Positions 1 through 8,025 are shown, numbered from the stretch's first letter. The stretch is 14,184 nt of DNA from an uncultured bacterium (GCA_900549045.1 URNE01000018.1:1-14184); one strand, 5' to 3'. Notes: generated by a model from the sequence alone, not told the origin. Translations and numbers: made by a program.

Positions 1-31
1 GTTACGTTACAGACGAAACAGGAGGATTTTT

Positions 32-946
32 ATGCATCAGAACCAGAATAGAATTGATTTTGTCGGGCTCGGATTCTGCAGCAACGACGATATTTGCCTG
101 CTCCCGGAAATTCCGATAGACCATAAAGTGCAGATCATCGAGCACATCATCCAGGGGGGCGGCCCCGGCGGAACCGCAACCGTCGCGGCGGCAAAACTCG
201 GAATCTCCGCCGCGTTCATCAGCGCGGTCGGCGACGACGCCGCGGGCGACCGCATGATTGCGGATTTCGAGGCGGACGGCGTCAGCACCGTTGGAATCGT
301 GCGCCGCAAAGACAGCATGTCGCCGCTCGCGTACTGCTGGATTGATGCGCCGACCGGAAAACGCAGCGTCGCATGGACGCGCGGCACGCTCAAAGAACTG
401 CTTCCCTCCGAAGTCGATATGAATCTTGTCCGTTCCGCAAAGATTCTTCACCTCGACGGACACAACACGGAGGCCGCGATCGCGGCGGCGGCGGAAGCGA
501 AAAAAGCCGGAGTGATTGTCAATTTCGATGCCGGAACCATTCGCCCGGGCGTGGAAAAAATCATTGAAAATACCGATATCTTTTTTACATCGGAATATTT
601 CGCCCGCGCATGGACCAAAGAGGACGATCTGGAGAAGGCGCTCGTCAAACTGCTTGATGAAGGCGCGAAGGTGACTGGAATCACGGTCGGCGAAAAAGGC
701 TCGATGGCATGGATCGACGGAAAAATCGTCCGCTGTCCCTCGTTCGACGTCGGGCGCATCGTCGATACCACCGGAGCGGGGGACACCTTCCACAGCGCGT
801 TTGCGGTCCGCTATCTCGAATGCGGCGACATCTATGAATCCATGCGCTTCGGTTCGGCCGTCGCCGGACTCAAATGCCGCAAGCTCGGCGGCCGCGCAGG
901 GCTTCCCGACCGCAAAACTGTTGACGAATTCCTGAAAAACAACTGA
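32..946 (+). CDS. PfkB/ribokinase-family sugar kinase (sulfofructose kinase/ketohexokinase-like subgroup)
   Basis: The 304-residue protein is a complete PfkB-family carbohydrate kinase, which transfers the ATP gamma-phosphate to a sugar hydroxyl in the cytoplasm. Visible marks are the N-terminal glycine-rich GGGPGG (residues 42-47) followed by TATVAAAKLG and a VGDDAAGD stretch, and near the C-terminus the family signature DTTGAGDTF, in which D245 begins the motif and D251 is the expected catalytic base. The C-terminal GLKCRKLGGRAGLPD block resembles YihV-type (sulfofructose kinase) and ketohexokinase-like members as I remember them. The start is fixed by AGGAGG at 20-25, six bases before the ATG. 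It opens the visible part of the operon, 20 nt before the isomerase gene; its promoter lies outside the window. With IolB and a class II aldolase nearby it could also act in an IolC-like step. Kinase family is certain, substrate is not. Confidence 0.9.
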   Translation: MHQNQNRIDFVGLGFCSNDDICLLPEIPIDHKVQIIEHIIQGGGPGGTATVAAAKLGISAAFISAVGDDAAGDRMIADFEADGVSTVGIVRRKDSMSPLAYCWIDAPTGKRSVAWTRGTLKELLPSEVDMNLVRSAKILHLDGHNTEAAIAAAAEAKKAGVIVNFDAGTIRPGVEKIIENTDIFFTSEYFARAWTKEDDLEKALVKLLDEGAKVTGITVGEKGSMAWIDGKIVRCPSFDVGRIVDTTGAGDTFHSAFAVRYLECGDIYESMRFGSAVAGLKCRKLGGRAGLPDRKTVDEFLKNN

Positions 947-966
947 TACTCACAGGAGGAACAGCA

Positions 967-2340
967 ATGGCAAAGACATTCAAGATCGGCTATCTTCCGC
1001 TGACGAAGGCAAACTGGACGAACGAGACTCTTGAAGCCGCGCGCAAAAACGCGAAGGAATATCTTCAGAGTCTGCCGGGAGTCGAAGTGATCGGCGGCGA
1101 CCGCATGATCGATTTCGAGGACAAGGCGATTCAGGAACTCGATTTCTTCGAAAAGGAACGCCCGGACCTGATCGTTGCCCACTTCATGACATTCTCGCTC
1201 GGCGTGATCGTCCCGATGTTCGCGCAGCGTCTCAAAGTCCCCGTCGTGCTCTGGTCGATGAAGGAGCCGGATCCGAAGGGCGGACGTCTTCAGAACAACT
1301 CTTTCTGCGCCGCGAACATGAATTCCCACTTCATGTACCGGATGCATGTTCCGTACTTCCACATTCACGCCGAAGTAGGGTCCTCCGAAGCGAACGCCGG
1401 ACTCGAAAAGGCGATTCGGGTGACCCGCACGGTCAACATGCTCAACCGGATGAGAATCGGCGTGATCGGCGGCCGCGTCCCGGGTTTCTTCACCTCCAGC
1501 TGCGACGAAATGCTTCTCCGCACGAAGGTCGGTCCGGAAGTCAAATTCATCACCGAGCATGAGGTGATCGAAGCCGCGCGCAACCTCAAGCCGGAAGAAC
1601 TCGACGCAGCAATGAAAACCATCCTTTCCGACGCCGAAGTTCATCCGACCGACGGACCGAGCGAAGAACAGCTCAAAAAATCCGCTGCGCTCTTTGCGGC
1701 TGTCGGCAAGATGAAAGACAAATTCCTCGTCGACACTTTTGCAATGCGCTGCTGGCCGGAGTTCATCTCCAACGATCTCTACGGCATTGCGATCTGCTCC
1801 ACGATCGGTCATCTGACGAACCACGGTTTCCTCACTGCGTGCGAAGGCGACGCTTACGGAGCCGTCATGATGCGCATGGAACAGGAGCTCACGGGTGAAC
1901 TCCCGTTCTTCTGCGACATGATCGTCATGGAAGGCGACTACGGCGTCGCGTGGCACTGCGGCGCGGCTCCCTGCAAGCTCTGCAAACCCGGCTATCGGCC
2001 TCAGCTCTGCCACAGCGCAACGGTGGAAGGCGGCGGAGTGAAGGGCGTCACCGACGAATTCCCGCTCAAGCCCGGACGCGTCACTCTGGCTCGTCTCGGC
2101 GAAAAGCGCGACGGAGACGGTTTCCGCATGCTGATCGCGACCGGCGAAGCGCTCGACACGGATCTCTTTGTCCGCGGCAACCCCGTCAAAATCAAATTCG
2201 ATGCAGGCTGCGACAAGCTCCGCGATGTTGTTATCAGCCAGGGCTGGGAGCACCACTATGCGCTCTCCTACGGCGACATTGTCCCGGAACTTCTCGACAT
2301 CTGCCGCATTCTCGATATCGAACCTGTGGTCGTTCAGTAA
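967..2340 (+). CDS. L-fucose/L-arabinose isomerase-like protein (short form)
   Basis: The 457-residue protein belongs to the FucI/AraA-like aldose-ketose isomerase superfamily. These enzymes use a divalent metal to interconvert an aldose and a ketose through an enediol. Likely metal ligands are E293 (ACEGD), D317 (FFCDM) and H429 or H430 (GWEHHYALSYGD). The E-to-D distance of 24 residues equals that of E337 and D361 in E. coli FucI, whose third ligand is H528. It is about 130 residues shorter than the 591-residue E. coli FucI, so it is a paralogous short form and should not be called L-fucose isomerase outright. The start is supported by AGGAGGA at 954-960. It sits between the PfkB kinase and the IolB-like gene, with an FGGY kinase downstream, the usual partner of a FucI-type isomerase. 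The true sugar is unknown. Confidence 0.85.
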   Translation: MAKTFKIGYLPLTKANWTNETLEAARKNAKEYLQSLPGVEVIGGDRMIDFEDKAIQELDFFEKERPDLIVAHFMTFSLGVIVPMFAQRLKVPVVLWSMKEPDPKGGRLQNNSFCAANMNSHFMYRMHVPYFHIHAEVGSSEANAGLEKAIRVTRTVNMLNRMRIGVIGGRVPGFFTSSCDEMLLRTKVGPEVKFITEHEVIEAARNLKPEELDAAMKTILSDAEVHPTDGPSEEQLKKSAALFAAVGKMKDKFLVDTFAMRCWPEFISNDLYGIAICSTIGHLTNHGFLTACEGDAYGAVMMRMEQELTGELPFFCDMIVMEGDYGVAWHCGAAPCKLCKPGYRPQLCHSATVEGGGVKGVTDEFPLKPGRVTLARLGEKRDGDGFRMLIATGEALDTDLFVRGNPVKIKFDAGCDKLRDVVISQGWEHHYALSYGDIVPELLDICRILDIEPVVVQ

Positions 2341-2355
2341 GAAAGGAGCTCGAAT

Positions 2356-3156
2356 ATGAGCAGCGACAAACTTCTGATTCATCTTTCCCCGAAACAGGGA
2401 TACAACAAGGTTTTCGATGTGGGCGAATACAATATGGCGCTCACTTCGTTCGGTCTGATCCAGCTCGCGGACGGAACCTCTTACAAGGCTTCCACCGGCG
2501 ACTTCGAAGTCGCGCTTGTCCTCCTCGGCGGCAAATGCTCCGTCAAGGGGAAGGACTTCCATTTCGCGGAAGTCGGAAAACGCAAAAACGTGTTCGACGG
2601 AAAGCCGCACACGGTCTACCTCCCGCGCCACACCGATTATGAAATCACCGCGCTCGGCGACGTCGATATCGCGTACAACGCCTCTCCGGCAACCCGCGAC
2701 ACCGCGCGTCCGACCGTCATTACTCCGGAAGAGTGCAGAACCCTTTCGCTCGGCCGCGACAACTTCTCCCGCACCGCCACGATCATGCTTGATGAAAAAT
2801 TCGATTCCGAACACTTCTACATCGGCGAAGGCATGATCCCCAGCGGCAACTGGTCCGGCTATCCCCCGCACCGCCACGACTTCGACAACCTGCCCGATGA
2901 AATCGACATGGAGGAGACTTACTTCTACCGCTTCGATCCCCCGCAGGGCTTCGGCATCCAGAAGGTCTACCAGCCCGACGGTTCCATCGACGAGACCTAC
3001 ACGGTCAAAAACAACGACACCGTGGCGATTGCCGAAGGCTATCATCCGCTCTGCGGAGCCCCCGGCTACCAGATGTATTACCTCTGGACCATGACGGGCA
3101 AAGTCAACCGCGGCCTCATCTCTTACAAGGATCCGCTGCACAGCTGGGTAAAGTGA
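2356..3156 (+). CDS. iolB: IolB-family protein (5-deoxy-glucuronate isomerase family)
   Basis: The 266-residue protein matches the IolB family in length and in its C-terminal cupin signature. IolB converts 5-deoxy-D-glucuronate to 2-deoxy-5-keto-D-gluconate in myo-inositol breakdown. The sequence shows SGYPPHRHD (H172 and H174), MEETYFYRF (E187), PQGFGIQKVY, DETYTVKNNDTVAI and EGYHPLCGAPGYQMYYL (H230), the expected metal-binding set of two His, Glu and His, and ends with a DPLHSW motif like the family's DPDHEW. The start follows AAGGAG about 9 nt upstream. The stop is one base before the FGGY kinase start, so the two are probably translationally coupled. Family membership is clear. The job is not, because iolA, iolD, iolE and iolG are absent from the visible cluster; it may isomerise a related uronate or deoxy sugar. 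Confidence 0.88.
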   Translation: MSSDKLLIHLSPKQGYNKVFDVGEYNMALTSFGLIQLADGTSYKASTGDFEVALVLLGGKCSVKGKDFHFAEVGKRKNVFDGKPHTVYLPRHTDYEITALGDVDIAYNASPATRDTARPTVITPEECRTLSLGRDNFSRTATIMLDEKFDSEHFYIGEGMIPSGNWSGYPPHRHDFDNLPDEIDMEETYFYRFDPPQGFGIQKVYQPDGSIDETYTVKNNDTVAIAEGYHPLCGAPGYQMYYLWTMTGKVNRGLISYKDPLHSWVK

Positions 3157-3157
3157 C

Positions 3158-4669
3158 ATGAACGGCGACGACACCATTCTTCTCGGCATAGACTTCGGTT
3201 CCGGCGGCTGCAAGGTTTCCGCGATCGACTGCACGGGTCTTATGCTCGGCGATGCGTCCGTGGAATACGCCACGCATTACGAGCATCCCGGCTGGTCGGA
3301 GCAGGACCCCGCCGACTGGTATGCCGCCATGTGTCTGGCGCTCCGCAAGCTTGAGGCGAAGGGCGTGAAACTCGGAAACGTCCGCGCTCTTTCGTTTGAC
3401 GGCTCCACGCACAACGCCGTTCTTCTGGACGGTGCGATGAAGCCGCTGCGCCGCACGATCATGTGGACCGATCAGCGGAGCGTCGCCGAATGCGCTCAAC
3501 TCAAAGAACGCCATGCGGACTGGATTTTCAAAACCGCATATCAGATGCCGACGCCGACCTGGACTTTGCCGCAGATGATGTGGCTCAAAAACAACGAGCC
3601 TGATGTTCTGAAGCGGACAAAGCACATCCTGTTCGTCAAGGATTATGTGCGTTTCCAGGTCACCGGCGTTGCCGCGACCGATCACATCGAGGCGCAGGGG
3701 ACCCTCTTTTACGACATGGCGAACCGCCGCTGGTCTTCTGAACTCGCGGAACTCGCCGGACTGGATCCCGCGGTTCTTCCGGAGCTTGTCAGCCCGACCG
3801 ACCTCCTCGGCTCCGTCACCGCAAAGGCGTCCGCCGACACGGGAATCCCGGAGGGAACGCCCGTCGTCTGCGGAACATCCGACTCCGCCGTTGAGGATTA
3901 CGGCGCGGGCGCGATTGAGCCGGGCGACTGCATCGTCAAACTCGCAACCGCCGGAAACGTCAATGTCATGACGTCCGCCGCGCATCCTTACCCGACGACT
4001 CTGACCTATTCGCATGTGATTCCCGGCATGTGGTACACGGTTTCCGCGACCAACGCCGCCGCGCTCTGCCAGCGCTGGTTCCGCGACCTCTTCTGCGATG
4101 CGGAAAAAGCCGCCGCGCAGAAACTCGGGATCAACGCGTTCGAACTGCTCGACCGCGAAGCCAACCGCTCACCGCTCGGCGCAAACGGAGTGCTCTTCCA
4201 TCCCTATCTTCAGGGCGAACGCTCCCCGTACTGGGATGCGAATCTGCGAGCCAGCTTCACCGGACTCGCCGTCTCGTCGACAAAGGGCGATGTGGTCCGC
4301 GCGCTTCTGGAAGGCGTGGCGTTCTCTCTCCTCGACTGCTACGGTCTGATCGAGCAGATGCGGCTTCCCGTCAAACGGATTTTCCTGATCGGCGGCGGAG
4401 CCAGGAGCCGTCTCTGGAGCGAGATCGTCTGCAACGTCTTCAACCTTCCGGTGCAGGTCTCGATTCCGGGCGACGCTTCGTTCGGCAGCGCGCTTCTTGC
4501 CGGAACCGGCGTCGGGCTTTTCGCGAACAGCGCGGACGCCGTCCGCAAATGTCTGAGGATCGACCGGGAGATTCATCCCGATCCGGAACGCGCCGCGCAG
4601 TACGCCGCGCTCTTCCGGAAATACAAAGCGGTGCATGATGCCCTTGCGCCGATTTACAGCATGAAATAA
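3158..4669 (+). CDS. FGGY-family carbohydrate kinase (xylulokinase-like)
   Basis: The 503-residue protein has the complete two-domain FGGY layout (xylulokinase, fuculokinase, glycerol kinase family), which phosphorylates a ketose or polyol using ATP. The N-terminal phosphate-binding motif is LGIDFGSGGCK (D12 to K19). PGWSEQDPADW and IMWTDQRS follow as in xylulokinases. D242 in CGTSDSAVED is the likely catalytic base (compare D233 of E. coli XylB), and the nucleotide-binding GGGARSRLW lies at 412-420. The ATG starts one base after the iolB-like stop and has no good Shine-Dalgarno sequence of its own, unlike every other gene in the operon, which points to translational coupling with iolB. Next to a FucI-like isomerase it would phosphorylate that enzyme's ketose product. 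Xylulose itself is not assured. Confidence 0.9.
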   Translation: MNGDDTILLGIDFGSGGCKVSAIDCTGLMLGDASVEYATHYEHPGWSEQDPADWYAAMCLALRKLEAKGVKLGNVRALSFDGSTHNAVLLDGAMKPLRRTIMWTDQRSVAECAQLKERHADWIFKTAYQMPTPTWTLPQMMWLKNNEPDVLKRTKHILFVKDYVRFQVTGVAATDHIEAQGTLFYDMANRRWSSELAELAGLDPAVLPELVSPTDLLGSVTAKASADTGIPEGTPVVCGTSDSAVEDYGAGAIEPGDCIVKLATAGNVNVMTSAAHPYPTTLTYSHVIPGMWYTVSATNAAALCQRWFRDLFCDAEKAAAQKLGINAFELLDREANRSPLGANGVLFHPYLQGERSPYWDANLRASFTGLAVSSTKGDVVRALLEGVAFSLLDCYGLIEQMRLPVKRIFLIGGGARSRLWSEIVCNVFNLPVQVSIPGDASFGSALLAGTGVGLFANSADAVRKCLRIDREIHPDPERAAQYAALFRKYKAVHDALAPIYSMK

Positions 4670-4687
4670 CCCTTCAAGGAGGATAAA

Positions 4688-6142
4688 ATGTTAGTCTCTA
4701 AAGACAGCTACATGTACGAAATGATTCGCACGGAACTTACGGACATTCTCGGCGACGAGAATGTCTGCACCCGTGACGCCGACAAGTTCGGTCACTCGAT
4801 CGACTACTACTGGATCCCGGAAATGTGGCATGACCGCGGCATGGAGACCCCGAAGCCGGACTTCATCGTCCATCCCGGCAGCGCCGAGGAAGTTTCCCGC
4901 GTCGTGAAACTTGCGAACCACTACCACATCCCGGTCGTTCCCTGGGGCGGCGGATCGGGCTCCCAGGGCGGCGCGCTCCCCGTCTACGGCGGAATCATCG
5001 TCGACATGAAGCGCATGAACAAATTCATCGGCATCGACAAGGAAGCGCTCACCGTGACCTGTCAGACCGGTATGATTGCGCGTCATCTCGAATGGCAGTG
5101 CAACAAGGAAGGCTACTCCACCATGCACCTTCCGGCCTCCATCGCGTGCGCGACGATCGGCGGATTCCTCGCACACCGCGGAACCGGCGTTCTCTCCACG
5201 AAATACGGCAAGATCGAAGATATGGTCATGTCTCTGGAAGTCGTCACCCCGACCGGTGAAATCATCCGCACGCTTCCGGTTCCGCGTCACGCCTCAGGAC
5301 CGGATCTCACCATGCTTTTCCTCGGCAGCGAAGGCACGCTCGGCATCATCACCGAAGTGACTCTGAAGGTTCATCCGCAGCCGGAAGCCCGTGAATTCCG
5401 CGCCTACATCTTCAAGGATTTCCACACCGCGATGAGCGCCGGTGCCGAACTCATGCGCAGCCGCCTCCAGCCCTGCGCCGTCCGTCTCTACGATGAAGAG
5501 GAAACAATTCACCACGTCCGGAAAGTGTTCGGCATGGAACTCGACAAGGGCGCGTATCTTGTCTTCGGCTTTGATGGACGCAAGGACATCGTCGACTGTC
5601 AGATGCGTTATGCCCGCGAAATCATGGAAAAGAAATACAAAGGCAAGGATCTCGGCAGCAAAGGCGGCGACCTCTGGTGGCAGAACAAGTATAAATTCTT
5701 CTATCCTCCGTTCATGTTCCACATGCCCCAGGCGTTCGGAACCCTGGACACAGTCGCAACTTTCTCGAACATTGAAAACGTCTATCACGCCATGAAGAAA
5801 GTCGTCAACGAGAACTTCCCGCAGGCGCGTTTCATCGGTCACTTCTCGCACTGGTACGAGTGGGGATGCATGCTCTACGCCCGCTTCATCTTCGAGGAGA
5901 AGGACGTTCCGAAGGATCCGCGTGAAGCAGCCGCGCTCTACAACAAAGTCTGGGACCTCGCCATCCGCGCGGCGATCGCGAACGGCGGCGTCATCAACGA
6001 ACATCACGGAGTCGGACTCAAGCTCGGCCGCCTGATGAAGGAGCTTTACGGTCCCGCGATGCCCGTCCTGGAAGGCATCAAGAAACAGCTCGACCCGAAC
6101 AACATTATGAACCCCGGCAAATTAGGTTTCAAAGGAGTCTGA
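4688..6142 (+). CDS. FAD-binding oxidoreductase, GlcD/alkyl-DHAP synthase type (VAO/PCMH fold)
   Basis: The 484-residue flavoprotein belongs to the vanillyl-alcohol oxidase/PCMH fold, which includes the glycolate and D-lactate oxidase subunit GlcD and alkyl-dihydroxyacetone-phosphate synthase. The FAD pyrophosphate loop is WGGGSGSQGG (residues 86-95), after FIVHPGSAEEVSRVVKLANHYHIPVVP. TIGGFLAHRGTGVLSTKYGKIEDMV and GSEGTLGIITEVTLKVHP are flavin-domain blocks, and the latter is typical of GlcD. The C-terminal NEHHGVG (H439, H440) and LDPNNIMNPGKL are family hallmarks near the active site. Translation starts after AAGGAGG at 4676-4682. An Fe-S protein gene follows after two bases, the pairing seen in glcD-glcF and related oxidases, so the flavin probably oxidises a 2-hydroxy acid and passes electrons to that partner. 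The substrate is unknown. Confidence 0.88.
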   Translation: MLVSKDSYMYEMIRTELTDILGDENVCTRDADKFGHSIDYYWIPEMWHDRGMETPKPDFIVHPGSAEEVSRVVKLANHYHIPVVPWGGGSGSQGGALPVYGGIIVDMKRMNKFIGIDKEALTVTCQTGMIARHLEWQCNKEGYSTMHLPASIACATIGGFLAHRGTGVLSTKYGKIEDMVMSLEVVTPTGEIIRTLPVPRHASGPDLTMLFLGSEGTLGIITEVTLKVHPQPEAREFRAYIFKDFHTAMSAGAELMRSRLQPCAVRLYDEEETIHHVRKVFGMELDKGAYLVFGFDGRKDIVDCQMRYAREIMEKKYKGKDLGSKGGDLWWQNKYKFFYPPFMFHMPQAFGTLDTVATFSNIENVYHAMKKVVNENFPQARFIGHFSHWYEWGCMLYARFIFEEKDVPKDPREAAALYNKVWDLAIRAAIANGGVINEHHGVGLKLGRLMKELYGPAMPVLEGIKKQLDPNNIMNPGKLGFKGV

Positions 6143-6144
6143 TC

Positions 6145-7182
6145 ATGAATATCGACAACTATACCGACGCAATTATGAACTGCCGTTTCTGCTTCATGTG
6201 CCGTCACCTTTCGGCAATCGGAAACGTGCGGTTCACCGAAGCCGACACACCCCGCGTCCGCGCCGCAATGACCTACGGCGTCACCATGCATCCGGAGCAG
6301 CTCGCAAAGCGGGATTATATCGACACTCTTTACCGTTCCGACCTCAGCGCCTGCTGCCGCTTCCACTGCGTCAGCCATTTCGATGAGAACGGACTCAACC
6401 TTGCCGCCCGCGCCGACGTCGTGGAGGTCGGACTTGCCCCCGAATACGTCAAAGCAATTGCCGCCGAACTCAAAAAGAGCGAAAAATGGATCGGCAAAGG
6501 CGAGGGCGATGTTCTCTACTTCATCGACAGCTACACCGCCGAAGCGAAGACCGTCGTCAAGGCGTTCGAGGCCGTCATGAAGAAAGCCGGCGTGAAATAT
6601 CAGACCGTCACCGGCGGCTGCATCGGCAAAGCCCTGAACATTCTCGGCTTCCGGAAAGAGGCGAAGGAGGCAATGCGGAAGTTCGCACAGGTCATCAAGG
6701 CGAGCAAGGCGAAGACCGTCGTCGTTTCCAACCCCGCCGCTTACGATGCGCTGGTTCATGACTTCAAGGACGCCGGAATCAAGCTTTCCGCAAAAGTCAT
6801 GCATACCTCCGAGTTCATCAAATCGCTCAAACTCAAATTCGCGAAGAAGGCCGGCAAAGCCTATTATCTCGAAAGCGACTACCTGAAGAACTACAACGGC
6901 GACATGCAGGCTCCGCGCGAACTTCTCGCCGCGCTGAAAGCCGATCTGATTCCGTTTGGCACCAACAACGAGGAATCCTACACCTGCGGCGAAGGCGCGG
7001 TCGTCCTTCCGAAGATTGACGAAGCCCTCGTCGCGAAACTTGCAAAGTACATCGAAGCGCGCGCCGATGACCCGAAGAAGGATCTCATCGTTGTCGCGTC
7101 TCCGTATACGAAGATTTGCCTGACGAAATACACGGCGCTCAACGTCAAGACTCTGGAAGAGCTTGCCGCTGCCTGCCTCTGA
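6145..7182 (+). CDS. Fe-S oxidoreductase subunit, GlcF/HdrB-related, with a reduced cysteine set
   Basis: The 345-residue protein resembles the Fe-S partner of GlcD-type flavoenzymes (GlcF, LutA and heterodisulfide reductase-related proteins). The N-terminus has C13-x2-C16-x2-C19 (NCRFCFMCRH), where the usual fourth Cys-Pro is replaced by Ser-Ala. A second group is C70, C71 and C75 (ACCRFHC). The C-terminal half has the layout of two cysteine-rich CCG-type domains, but with single cysteines: C159 (TGGCIGK) and C281 (SYTCGEG), with C325 later. Usual members keep Cys-Cys pairs and two full CxxCxxCxxxCP motifs, so cluster binding may be altered. AAAGGAG at 6131-6137 lies inside the end of the FAD gene, and the gap between the genes is two bases, so co-translation is expected. 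It probably accepts electrons from that flavoprotein. Confidence 0.78.
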   Translation: MNIDNYTDAIMNCRFCFMCRHLSAIGNVRFTEADTPRVRAAMTYGVTMHPEQLAKRDYIDTLYRSDLSACCRFHCVSHFDENGLNLAARADVVEVGLAPEYVKAIAAELKKSEKWIGKGEGDVLYFIDSYTAEAKTVVKAFEAVMKKAGVKYQTVTGGCIGKALNILGFRKEAKEAMRKFAQVIKASKAKTVVVSNPAAYDALVHDFKDAGIKLSAKVMHTSEFIKSLKLKFAKKAGKAYYLESDYLKNYNGDMQAPRELLAALKADLIPFGTNNEESYTCGEGAVVLPKIDEALVAKLAKYIEARADDPKKDLIVVASPYTKICLTKYTALNVKTLEELAAACL

Positions 7183-7197
7183 TAAGGAGACCGGAAT

Positions 7198-8025
7198 ATG
7201 GCTCTTGTGACAATGAAGGAGATTCTCCTCCCGGCGCGCAGGGAAAAGCGCGCTGTGGGGGCGTTCAACATCGCAAACTACGAAACCGCCCGGGCGGTTG
7301 TCCAAGCTGCGGAAGCGGAAAAATCCCCGGTCATCATACAGCTCTACATGCGCCTTTTCGATTCGACGAAGGCGTTTGATCTTGCCGGCTCGCTGATCCG
7401 CATGGCGCATCGCTGCAATCAGCCGGTCGCGCTGCATCTGGACCATGGCGACAATGTCGGTCAGGTGAAGGATGCGCTCGCATGGGGCTACACTTCGGTG
7501 ATGTACGACGGTTCCCGTCTTCCGTTTGAAGAGAACGTGCGTATCACTCGTTTCTGCGTGGAATACGCCAAAGCGTTCGGCGCTTCAGTTGAGGGCGAAA
7601 TTGGTCATGTCGCACAGGGGGATGAAACAGCCTTGACCGATGTGAAGGAAGCGTATGAGTTCGCGAAACAGACGGGCGTTGATGCGCTTGCCGTTTCGAT
7701 CGGAACCGCGCACGGCTACTACAAAGCAACGCCGAAGCTTGACATTCAGCGCTGCCGGGAGATTGCGGATTCCCTTCCCGAGACTCCGCTTGTCCTGCAT
7801 GGCGGTTCGGGTACTCCGCTGGAGGACGTCCGCAAGTCGATCCAGGCCGGTATTGCGAAGATCAACATTGCGACGGAGTTCATGGATACCTACCTGAAGT
7901 CCACGCGCAGAAAGCTTGACGAACTGAATGGCAAATTCCTTCCGGTCGACAAGTTTTATGATCCGATCGTGGATGACTGTGCCGCGCACGTCGCGCGCCT
8001 GATTCGTTTTTTTGCGGGAAAATGA
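7198..8025 (+). CDS. Class II zinc-dependent ketose-phosphate aldolase (IolJ/GatY/FbaA family)
   Basis: The 275-residue protein is a class II aldolase, which cleaves a ketose phosphate to dihydroxyacetone phosphate and an aldehyde using zinc. Zinc ligands are H83 (in HLDHGD), H172 (in GTAHGYY) and H201 (in LHGGSG). D82 is the expected general acid/base, and GGSGT with NIATEF are the phosphate-binding blocks. VGAFNIANYETARAVVQAAE and the GS at 105-106 fit the GatY/KbaY/IolJ/FbaA branch. In inositol breakdown IolJ cleaves 2-deoxy-5-keto-gluconate 6-phosphate to DHAP and malonate semialdehyde, which would suit the IolB-like gene here. In a FucI-type route it would cleave the FGGY product instead. 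The start is preceded by AAGGAG at 7184-7189. It is the last gene before the gene-free junction. The exact substrate cannot be decided from sequence. Confidence 0.9.
   Translation: MALVTMKEILLPARREKRAVGAFNIANYETARAVVQAAEAEKSPVIIQLYMRLFDSTKAFDLAGSLIRMAHRCNQPVALHLDHGDNVGQVKDALAWGYTSVMYDGSRLPFEENVRITRFCVEYAKAFGASVEGEIGHVAQGDETALTDVKEAYEFAKQTGVDALAVSIGTAHGYYKATPKLDIQRCREIADSLPETPLVLHGGSGTPLEDVRKSIQAGIAKINIATEFMDTYLKSTRRKLDELNGKFLPVDKFYDPIVDDCAAHVARLIRFFAGK

Larger units (their letters stand above)
32..8025 (+). other. Seven-gene sugar-catabolism operon (left end outside the window)
   Basis: Seven genes run in one direction with gaps of 20, 15, 1, 18, 2 and 15 nt, and no promoter-like or terminator-like stretch fits between them, so they are almost surely one transcript. 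The content is two sugar kinases of different families, two isomerases of different families, a flavin/Fe-S oxidase pair and one aldolase. Only 31 nt precede the first start codon, so the promoter, transporter and regulator are probably to the left. All genes except the FGGY kinase have a strong Shine-Dalgarno sequence. Confidence 0.85.

Noticed and set aside
832..3273. An 813-codon open frame on the minus strand across the first operon genes
   Set aside because: It is antisense to three well-identified families, has a composition rich in Arg, His, Val and Phe typical of the complement of GC-biased codons, no recognisable motif and no ribosome binding site.
6046..7446. A 466-codon minus-strand open frame opposite the Fe-S gene
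   Set aside because: Same shadow effect of codon bias; it spans the ends of three real genes on the other strand and shows no family motif.
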